Origin: Holophagales bacterium
GTDB taxonomy: Bacteria > Acidobacteriota > Holophagae > Holophagales > Holophagaceae
Assembly (NCBI GenBank): GCA_031281385.1
Contig: JAITFL010000129.1
Coordinates: 1 to 19,940, forward strand
Reading direction: 5' to 3'
Length of the DNA stretch: 19,940 nt
Made by a program: the position numbers and the translations under genes. Shown here one piece after another: positions 14,352 to 19,940 of this stretch. Numbering within the stretch: position 1 is the first letter of the stretch; each line of letters starts with the position of its first letter. The notes beneath the pieces are model-generated. The model ran no database searches. It worked only from the letters and a program-made list of their open reading frames with translations, and was not told where the DNA came from.

Positions 14352-15656
14352 CTATTTTTCTTCTTTCCCCCCACTCAGCCTTCCCAGCCAAACAGCCCCG
14401 CCCAGCCATAGCGCAGAGATGCCCAAGCTGGGCAGACCCAAGGACATGGAAATGGCCCGCAGCAAGGGGTCTAGCCAAACGCCCATTAGGTCTCCAGCCC
14501 TATAGACAAAGGTGTCAATAAAGCTCTTGGCCTTGTATTTGGCATCGGGAGCCAAGGGAATATAGAGCATCTCTCGGACGGGGCGGTCCACGGCATAGTG
14601 CATGCCTCTCCTAGCCACTTGGAAAATTGCAAGTGCGGTGAAACCCGGCCACAGCATCAGCGCGCCGAAGCCCAGTATAGTGACAATGGGCAATATCACA
14701 AGCGAAACAGCTATGCCCACCCTAGCGACCAGTCTATGCGTCAGACACAATTGAGCGGCCAAGGTCAGGATGTTGGCCCACATATCCAGCTTTGCAAAGG
14801 CCGCTGTGCGGGCAGAGTTGTCGGCAAAGGCACCCTCTATCACCCTCGCCTGAATGATGTACAAAAATGTCCCCACAACGGCATATAGCAAAATGTACAG
14901 AGACATAGACTGGAGCAAGCGAGACCTGCCGATGAGCGAGAACCCTGCCATAACGCCAGGGCCAGGTTCACGCGATGCGTCTGCAATCATCGGCTCTTTT
15001 GGGACTTGGTTGTTTTGACTGCTTATTTTATTTTCATTCCTGAATAGCGCCGCCACACAAATAACCGCCAGCCCCAAGATGGCTGCCGATGCGTAAAATA
15101 GCCACTGCGACTGCCCTTGGCCGAGCCACTGGCTGAATAGCCCAGTCGTCCATGAACCGACTATCGCCCCGCAGGTGCCACCAATGGCTATGAACCCATA
15201 GAGCCGCTGGCCGTCCTCTCTACTGTACAGGTCGGACATGAACGCCCAGAAAATCGAGACCACGAATAGGTTGAATACGCTCAACCAAACATAGAACGTG
15301 TAGCCGAGAGCCGCCCCGCCATGCCCAGGCAGCCATTGAAAAAACAGCCCAAAAGCCAACAGCATTGCGGCAAAGGCGAAATAAGTCCACGGGATAAATT
15401 TTCTCCTCGGTCTGCGGGAAATAAGCGCGGAGTACAGCGGGTTCGCCAATGCCATTACGCCCAACGTGCAAGACCACACTAAGGGCAACTTGTCCGCGCC
15501 CCTAGAAATGCCAAATGTTTCCCTCAACGGGCGCAATAGGTAATAGCTCATCAGCAGTAAGAAAAAATACAGGGCAGAGAGCAGTGCCTTACGATCCTCG
15601 CCGGGGCGCAGGGGGAAAAGGCGTTTGAGCCAAGGCAGCCCAGATGGTGGTGTCAT
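14352..15656 (-). CDS. MFS carrier of the nucleotide-exchange (COG3202/NTT-like) family
   Basis: This 434-residue, 12-helix membrane carrier is related to ATP:ADP antiporters of the AAA/NTT group. Typical blocks are FFLLLMSYYLLRPLRETFGIS near 32-52, FWAFMSDLYSREDGQRLYGFIAIGGTCGAIVGSWTT near 136-171, and RPVREMLYIPLAPDAKYKAKSFIDTFVYRAGD near 364-395. A polar loop rich in N, Q and P near 215-240 separates the two halves. These MFS-like relatives are common in free-living bacteria, so nucleotide import is only one possibility. No good ribosome site is visible before the ATG at 15656. The gene is divergent from the lipoprotein epimerase, with a 99-base shared upstream region. Confidence 0.82.
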   Translation of the reverse strand: MTPPSGLPWLKRLFPLRPGEDRKALLSALYFFLLLMSYYLLRPLRETFGISRGADKLPLVWSCTLGVMALANPLYSALISRRPRRKFIPWTYFAFAAMLLAFGLFFQWLPGHGGAALGYTFYVWLSVFNLFVVSIFWAFMSDLYSREDGQRLYGFIAIGGTCGAIVGSWTTGLFSQWLGQGQSQWLFYASAAILGLAVICVAALFRNENKISSQNNQVPKEPMIADASREPGPGVMAGFSLIGRSRLLQSMSLYILLYAVVGTFLYIIQARVIEGAFADNSARTAAFAKLDMWANILTLAAQLCLTHRLVARVGIAVSLVILPIVTILGFGALMLWPGFTALAIFQVARRGMHYAVDRPVREMLYIPLAPDAKYKAKSFIDTFVYRAGDLMGVWLDPLLRAISMSLGLPSLGISALWLGGAVWLGRLSGGKEEK

Positions 15657-15703
15657 AGAATAAGTTTACTTGGGATGATGTCGCCAAATAATGATTCATC
15701 GAA

Positions 15704-15709
15704 TATAAT
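15704..15709 (+). promoter_or_regulatory. Possible -10 box for the epimerase gene
   Basis: A perfect TATAAT lies 46 bases before the epimerase ATG, but there is no good -35 hexamer at normal spacing. It may rely on an activator, or it may be chance in an A/T-rich divergent region. Confidence 0.35.
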
Positions 15710-15755
15710 TAATCATGCTCAAAACACCCACGCTTCATCTCTATTTGGAGGAATC

Positions 15756-16880
15756 ATGGCATCAATGACATCTCTTTTGCGCCGCGCCGCCGCCGTTGCA
15801 TTTGCTTTGGCGATGGTTTTCACAATTGCCGGGTGCCGCAACTCTTCAACAGCAAAAAAACCGTTGAAGATACTCATCTTGGGAGGCACTGGCTTTTTGG
15901 GGCCAGCCACCATTGACGCTGCACTGGAACGCGGACACACCATCACGATGTTCAACAGGGGCAGGACAAGGCCAGAACTGTATCCAAACGTGGAAAAATT
16001 GCATGGCGACAGAGACCCTAACAAGGACGAGGGCCTAAAATCGCTGGAAGGCGGCGAATGGGACGTGGTGATTGACAACAGCGGCTACTACCCAAGGCAC
16101 GTCAAAGCTTCCGCCGAATTATTGTCAACGCGGGCAAAGCACTACATCTACATCAGCAGCGTGAGCGCATATGCCGAGCCTAGCCCGATAAATGGCCTAG
16201 AGGATGCCCCCTTGGCCACCATGACAGATCCAACAGTGGAGAACATGGGGCCCAACATGGAATACTTTGGCCCCCTCAAGGCACTGTGCGAACAGGCCGC
16301 AGAAGCCGCCATGCCCGGGCGCACCACCATCGTCCGCCCCGGCTACATTGTCGGCCCAGATGACCCCACTGGCCGCTTTACTTACTGGCCCGTCAAGTTT
16401 GACAGAGAAGGCGATGTCATAGTCCCAGGCAGCCCAAAAGACCCACTCCAAGTCATTGACGTGCGCGATCTAGGAGCCTGGCTGGTAAAGATGGCGGAAG
16501 ATGGCACCATTGGCACTTTCACAGCCACCGGCCCCAAAAAGCCCTTAGAGTGGAGGGAAGTCATCAACGCCTGCGTAGTTGCATCTACAGCCAGCCCCAA
16601 GCCAAAGCCAGTCTGGGTTGACGCAGACATACTGGAAAAGGCCGACTCTCTTTTTGCCTACCCCATCTGGATAGACCCAAAGGGCGACTATGTTGGTTTC
16701 CACACTTGGAACAACCAAAAAGCAGTAAAAGCTGGCCTGAAATTCCGCCCAATTGAACAAACCGTCAATGACACGCTGAAATGGTACAGGGAGCAGAAGA
16801 AAATACCCAATGGAAGAACGCGCTTGGCCGGCCCAACCGATACGGCAGAAACGCGAATTTGGGAAGAGATAAAAAAATAA
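15756..16880 (+). CDS. Lipoprotein with NAD-dependent epimerase/dehydratase fold
   Basis: This 374-residue protein starts with a lipoprotein signal: two arginines, a hydrophobic core, then the lipobox IAGC with Cys27. The rest is an extended short-chain dehydrogenase domain with the NAD loop GGTGFLG at 43-49, VIDNSGYYPRHV near 102-113, YISSVSAYAEPS near 131-142, IVRPGYIVGPDDPTGRFTYW near 190-209 and QVIDVRDLGAWLV near 229-241. The active-site region reads MEYFGPLKALCEQ: the tyrosine (170) is five residues before Lys175, and Phe171 occupies the usual Tyr position of YxxxK. The ATG has TGGAGGA five bases upstream; an in-frame ATG at 15675 lacks one. Export of an NAD-fold protein is odd, because free NAD is scarce in the periplasm. 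The family is clear; the substrate and activity are unknown. Confidence 0.85.
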   Translation: MASMTSLLRRAAAVAFALAMVFTIAGCRNSSTAKKPLKILILGGTGFLGPATIDAALERGHTITMFNRGRTRPELYPNVEKLHGDRDPNKDEGLKSLEGGEWDVVIDNSGYYPRHVKASAELLSTRAKHYIYISSVSAYAEPSPINGLEDAPLATMTDPTVENMGPNMEYFGPLKALCEQAAEAAMPGRTTIVRPGYIVGPDDPTGRFTYWPVKFDREGDVIVPGSPKDPLQVIDVRDLGAWLVKMAEDGTIGTFTATGPKKPLEWREVINACVVASTASPKPKPVWVDADILEKADSLFAYPIWIDPKGDYVGFHTWNNQKAVKAGLKFRPIEQTVNDTLKWYREQKKIPNGRTRLAGPTDTAETRIWEEIKK

Positions 16881-16903
16881 GGCCAAGCAGAAGCCGCTTG
16901 GCC
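16871..16903 (-). terminator. Intrinsic terminator overlapping the epimerase stop
   Basis: GGCCAAGC (16881-16888) and GCTTGGCC (16896-16903) form an 8-bp stem with a 7-base loop directly after the stop codon. On the minus strand the stem is followed by TTATTTTTTT, a classic terminator tail. On the plus strand no T-run follows, though the hairpin may still mark the transcript end. Confidence 0.65.
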
Positions 16904-16988
16904 CATTGTCACTTCCGAACCCAATTTGCGTTCAAATAAACTGTGCCTACCTTGTCAAATGCTGGGAGCAACAGCAAAGTCGGCGTTG

Positions 16989-17025
16989 TATAGCAGTTCA
17001 ACCTACAATAAGTTGAACTGCTATA
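16989..17025. repeat. Perfect inverted repeat with TATAGCA ends
   Basis: TATAGCAGTTCAAC (16989-17002) and GTTGAACTGCTATA (17012-17025) form a 14-bp perfect stem with a 9-base loop. It has no T-run. The same TATAGCA ends occur at 1199-1262 and 9121. It lies in the 261-base gap between the epimerase and acyl-CoA dehydrogenase genes. The rest of that gap holds a weak TATTAT at 17100-17105 and no gene. Confidence 0.6.
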
Positions 17026-17141
17026 GCACGCCCCACATACGGCCGCAGTTTGGCCCAAGCTCCCAAATAGTGTAAACTGAAATGTCAACCCAACCAGTCT
17101 ATTATGTAAGCAAAATGTGTTGGGACTGACAAGGAGGATAA

Positions 17142-18899
17142 ATGGGACAGAACAAAGAGATGCAGTTGGGCGGGGGCGCTTTCTTGGTGGCCCCAATAGG
17201 CACATTTCCGCAATTCACGCCAGAAGAGCTGAGCGACGATGCAAAGGCTATCGGCCAAGCGGCTAGGGATTTCGTAGAAGGCGAAGTGCTGCCAAAAGAT
17301 TCGACCATAGACAAACTAGACCTCGAACTGTGTCGCAAGCTGCTCCGCCAAGCGGGAGAAACCGGCCTCTTGAGCCTAGAGATACCCGAAGAATACGACG
17401 GCATGGATTTGGACAAGATCACTGGCTTGCTGGTCTTGGAAGAGATGGGTCGCCAGGCTTCCTTTTCTGTCACGTACGGCGCCCACACGGGCATCGGTAC
17501 GCTGCCCATAGTCTATTTTGGCACCAAAGAGCAAAAGGCCGCTTACCTGCCCAAGCTCTCGTCTGGTGAGTGGGTGGCCGCTTACGCGCTGACAGAGGCA
17601 GGGGCCGGCTCTGATGCCATGAATTCAAAAACTACCGCCACGTTGGACGGAGAACACTGGGTGCTCAATGGTTCTAAGATGTGGATCACCAACGCCGGAA
17701 TAGCAGACGTGTTCGTAGTATTCGCCAAGGTAGATGGCAGAAAGTTCAGCGCGTTCATCGTGGAGAAAACAGACCCAGGATTCAGCCTAGGGGCAGAGGA
17801 AATGAAACTTGGAATAAAGGGCAGCTCCACCCGCGCCCTCACGTTTGAAAACTGCCGCATACCAAAAGACCGCCTGCTGGGGCGAGCCGGCTTTGGGCAC
17901 CGCATAGCTTTTGGAATCTTGGCCATCGGACGCTTCAAGCTGGGTGCAGGCTGCAACGGAATAGCCAAGGAAGTGATGAAGTACACGCTCAAATATGCAT
18001 CCGAGCGCTCGCAATTTGGCAAGACCATCAACAGCATGGGGCTGATTCGCCAAAAGCTATCCGACATAGCCATGAGGATATTTGTCGCAGAGAGCGTCAA
18101 CTACCGCACCGTGGGGTACATCAACGACATAATGCACAATATAAGCTGGACGGAAGAGGACGCCGCTGCCCGCAAAATGGAAGTGATGGATGAATACCAG
18201 ATGGAAGCGTCCATCATGAAGGTCTGGGATTCAGAGGCATTGGGGCTCATCGCAGACGATGCAGTGCAAGTGTTTGGCGGCTATGGATTTTCCGCAGAGT
18301 ACCCACCCGAAAAAATCTATAGGGACAACCGCATCAATCGCATATTTGAAGGCACCAACGAAATCAACCGCATGATAATCGCCGGCCAAGTGTTCAAAAA
18401 ATGGGGCAACGAAACTTTGGTGTTTAGCAAAAGCACTTCAGACTTGCCGAAAGAGGGTTCGGGCGAGATGGCCTGGGCCTCTTTTGCCGTCGAAACGGCG
18501 AAGCGCCAATTCCAGTATTCAACCGCTGCTGCGCTAGAGACGCACAGCCAAAAGCTGATCGAAAACCAAGAGGCGTCTGCAAGAGTGGCCGACATGGCGA
18601 TGGAGATATACGCCATGGAATCCGCCGTCGCCCGCGCCTCAAAGATGAAGGCGGATTCCCACAGATGGGCCGACTTCGCCTGCGGCATGGCAAATGTGTT
18701 TGTCAACGAGACTATTGGCAAAATCAGAAACAACGCTTTTATGCTGCTGGCAGAGGCCCTCGATGGCGAAAACCTCAAGCGCGCAGCCAAAGAGTTGGCG
18801 GCGTTTGACGGCATCGTGCCAATTTCCAGCGCAAAGCTAAGGGACAGCGCCGCAGCAGTGCTAATTGAAAAGGGTGCCTATCCTATCGAACAGTTCTGA
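17142..18899 (+). CDS. Acyl-CoA dehydrogenase, FadE-like with C-terminal extension
   Basis: This 585-residue FAD enzyme catalyses the first oxidation of fatty acid beta-oxidation, acyl-CoA to trans-2-enoyl-CoA. The order is a GGAFLV start, an N-terminal helical domain, AYALTEAGAGSDA at 147-159, KMWITNAG at about 179-186, a middle beta-domain, ERSQFGKTI near 288-296, QVFGGYGFSAEYP near 375-387, and RIFEGTNEINR with the catalytic base Glu403. About 170 residues beyond this form an extra helical domain as in very-long-chain enzymes and in the Bacillus FadE type; ordinary short- and medium-chain enzymes end near 380-400. AAGGAGG lies four bases before the ATG, a strong site. No electron-transfer flavoprotein or other beta-oxidation gene is nearby. 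The class is firm; long-chain preference is inferred. Confidence 0.92.
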   Translation: MGQNKEMQLGGGAFLVAPIGTFPQFTPEELSDDAKAIGQAARDFVEGEVLPKDSTIDKLDLELCRKLLRQAGETGLLSLEIPEEYDGMDLDKITGLLVLEEMGRQASFSVTYGAHTGIGTLPIVYFGTKEQKAAYLPKLSSGEWVAAYALTEAGAGSDAMNSKTTATLDGEHWVLNGSKMWITNAGIADVFVVFAKVDGRKFSAFIVEKTDPGFSLGAEEMKLGIKGSSTRALTFENCRIPKDRLLGRAGFGHRIAFGILAIGRFKLGAGCNGIAKEVMKYTLKYASERSQFGKTINSMGLIRQKLSDIAMRIFVAESVNYRTVGYINDIMHNISWTEEDAAARKMEVMDEYQMEASIMKVWDSEALGLIADDAVQVFGGYGFSAEYPPEKIYRDNRINRIFEGTNEINRMIIAGQVFKKWGNETLVFSKSTSDLPKEGSGEMAWASFAVETAKRQFQYSTAAALETHSQKLIENQEASARVADMAMEIYAMESAVARASKMKADSHRWADFACGMANVFVNETIGKIRNNAFMLLAEALDGENLKRAAKELAAFDGIVPISSAKLRDSAAAVLIEKGAYPIEQF

Positions 18900-18909
18900 T
18901 TCCCAATTT

Positions 18910-18943
18910 TAATTCAAAATTGCGTCCATGCAATTTTGAATTA
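18910..18943. repeat. Hairpin 1 after the acyl-CoA dehydrogenase gene
   Basis: TAATTCAAAATTGC and its exact complement enclose a 6-base loop, a 14-bp perfect stem starting 11 bases after the stop. It is A/T-rich with no T-run after it, so it may stabilise the 3' end or be a repeat rather than a Rho-independent terminator. Confidence 0.7.
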
Positions 18944-18978
18944 GTCGGCTGCTTTGATCCGCGACTCGCCTGGCCTCA

Positions 18979-18997
18979 CGAAATGCTACGCATTTCG
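18979..18997. repeat. Hairpin 2, CGAAATGC/GCATTTCG
   Basis: A perfect 8-bp stem with the 3-base loop TAC. It is the second of three consecutive hairpins in this gap. It is preceded by ACTCGCCTGGCCTCAC, which loosely resembles the sequence at 43-57. Confidence 0.55.
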
Positions 18998-19017
18998 GGC
19001 GCAACGTCCTGTCGCGC

Positions 19018-19065
19018 ATTCCAATTCCAGATAGAATCATGGCTGATCCTATCTGGAATTGGAAT
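19018..19065. repeat. Hairpin 3, 17-bp perfect stem
   Basis: ATTCCAATTCCAGATAG (19018-19034) pairs exactly with 19049-19065. The 14-base loop can extend the stem by four more pairs after one mismatch. No T-run follows. The long, nearly perfect stem resembles a small palindromic mobile repeat more than a terminator. Confidence 0.7.
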
Positions 19066-19373
19066 AATATTTAGGACTTGCCAAGGCCAAAATGTTATGA
19101 AAAACTGATTAACGGGCCAGGCGGTCATAAGTTGTCGCGCCGATGGGCCAATGCCATCTGTTTCTATTTCTGCATGGACGCCCTCGAGGGGGGCCATGAG
19201 TTCTTTCCACAATCCAATATTGGGCATTTGGGGTGTTAGCACCTCGTCTATTCGAGATACCGCGCTGTGGGCATTTAACAAAAATCCATCGCCGCTGTCT
19301 GGGAAACTCTAAGAGAGTTCTAGCCAGCGGCCAGCCAATGCGGCACAAAACGCCCAATGTGACCAATAACAAT

Positions 19374-19380
19374 AAGGGAG
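19374..19380 (+). promoter_or_regulatory. Ribosome site deciding a TTG start
   Basis: AAGGGAG touches the ATG at 19381 directly but is six bases from the in-frame TTG at 19387. The TTG gives the N-terminus MSKKIMLINAT, typical of RNase E/G proteins. Confidence 0.6.
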
Positions 19381-19386
19381 ATGTAT

Positions 19387-19940
19387 TTGAGCAAGAAGAT
19401 TATGCTCATCAATGCCACAGACCCGGAAGAAATCCGCGTGGCGATTTTGAAAGGCGGCATCCTTTCCGACTTTGACATCGAATTTTTGCACAACGAAAAA
19501 CTGAAGGGCAACATCTACAAGGCCAAGGTAGTCCGAATAGACCAAAGCCTGCAGGCTGCCTTTGTCCACTACGGGGCGCAAAAAAATGGCTTTTTGCCCA
19601 TCGCGGAACTGCCCAAAGACCTAACTGGCCCCAACGGACGGCGTGGCCGCATCCACGACCTGCTCCAAAAAGATCAAGAGATCATGGTGCAGGTGGTGAG
19701 AGAGGAACTTGGCACCAAAGGCGCAATGGTGACGGCGCAGATAAGCCTGCCAGGCAGGTACTTGGTGCTGACACCGGGGAACGCCATCAATGGGATCAGC
19801 CGAAAGATCGAAAGCAACGAAGAGCGCGAACACTTCAAAAAGTTGGTGGACGAGCTAGACGTGCCAAGCGGCATGGGGGTCATCGTGCGGTCGGCGTCCT
19901 TGGGCGTCACCAAGTCCGATTTTGAAAAAGACCTAAAATA
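19387..19940 (+). CDS. Ribonuclease E/G, N-terminal part (runs off the window)
   Basis: The first 184 residues of an RNase E/G family endoribonuclease are present, which cuts single-stranded A/U-rich RNA in mRNA decay and rRNA maturation. The start MLINATDPEEIRVAIL is the RNase H-like N-terminal strand set. The S1 RNA-binding domain follows with GNIYKAKVVRIDQSLQAAFVHYGAQKNGFLPIAEL at 41-75, then the 5'-sensor-side block QVVREELGTKGAMVTAQISLPGRYLVL and the motif GISRKI. The catalytic DNase I-like domain with its two aspartates lies beyond the window end, so the distinction between RNase E and RNase G cannot be made. The TTG at 19387 is the preferred start because AAGGGAG is six bases away; an ATG at 19381 is in frame but touches that site. 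Confidence 0.92.
   Translation, partial: MSKKIMLINATDPEEIRVAILKGGILSDFDIEFLHNEKLKGNIYKAKVVRIDQSLQAAFVHYGAQKNGFLPIAELPKDLTGPNGRRGRIHDLLQKDQEIMVQVVREELGTKGAMVTAQISLPGRYLVLTPGNAINGISRKIESNEEREHFKKLVDELDVPSGMGVIVRSASLGVTKSDFEKDLK

Larger units (their letters stand above)
18976..19281 (-). other. Open minus-strand frame, possible gene remnant
   Basis: The minus strand is open here, and the upper part (about 19110-19310) translates into a protein-like stretch: LTPQMPNIGLWKELMAPLEG, then GIGPSARQLMTAWPVNQF. Codons there favour G or C at the third base, as in the neighbouring genes. There is no ATG with a ribosome site; a stop lies just upstream at about 19309, and the lower part runs through hairpins 2 and 3. 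I do not recognise a family. It may be the decayed end of a gene. The rest of 18900-19386 shows only the three hairpins and the ribosome site of the next gene. Confidence 0.2.

Noticed and set aside
14352..15656. Evidence for an obligate intracellular energy parasite
   Set aside because: The carrier is of the broader MFS-like group, and the neighbouring genes (fatty acid oxidation, malate dehydrogenase, galactokinase) suggest normal metabolism.
18910..18943. Hairpin 1 as a Rho-independent terminator
   Set aside because: The stem is A/T-rich and no T-run follows on the plus strand, so I list it as a repeat or structure instead.

Overview
The window is a stretch of bacterial chromosome of moderate GC. 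It carries mostly housekeeping and metabolic genes separated by unusually repeat-rich intergenic gaps. The envelope genes (an ArnT-like lipid glycosyltransferase, a UDP-glucuronate decarboxylase domain, a lipoprotein with a lipobox) point to a Gram-negative cell. The LDH-like malate dehydrogenase, the RNase E/G start and the pyrophosphatase would fit a proteobacterium or a deltaproteobacterium-like lineage, but the sequence alone does not fix the phylum. I see no rRNA, tRNA, CRISPR array, transposase or phage gene.

Layout. 1-1,092: a dispersed repeat, a terminator and a minus-strand membrane protein of unknown function. 1,276-3,531 (+): a free-standing FlhB C-terminal-like protein, a gap with a TTGACA heptad repeat, a PHP-domain phosphoesterase and truA. 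3,532-6,205 (+): a clear promoter and hppA, a K+-independent type of proton-pumping pyrophosphatase, closed by a hairpin terminator shared with the convergent minus operon. 6,271-9,085 (-): a two-gene envelope operon with an ArnA-decarboxylase-like gene followed by an ArnT-like gene, whose ribosome site overlaps the upstream stop. 9,086-9,402: a divergent control region with two near-identical 24-bp sites and a hairpin, leading to galK (+, TTG start).

10,576-11,275 is a 700-bp gap with a large palindrome and a second, inverted copy of the repeat at the left edge of the window. 11,276-14,289 (+): an OPT-family transporter and mdh, probably co-transcribed. 14,352-15,656 (-): a nucleotide-exchange-type (COG3202) MFS carrier, divergent from a lipoprotein NAD-dependent epimerase (15,756-16,880, +). 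17,142-18,899 (+): a FadE-type acyl-CoA dehydrogenase. 18,900-19,386: a gap with three consecutive hairpins. 19,387-end (+): the N-terminal part of an RNase E/G gene that runs off the window.

There is no single operon theme. Central metabolism (Mdh, acyl-CoA dehydrogenase, GalK, HppA), RNA processing (TruA, RNase E/G, PHP nuclease-like enzyme) and envelope building are mixed. The most unusual content is the paired operator-like sites at 9,223-9,337, the structured gap after galK, the ArnA-C/ArnT pair, and atypical active-site motifs in Mdh, the lipoprotein epimerase and GalK. I did not find a convincing new multi-gene defence or mobile system.
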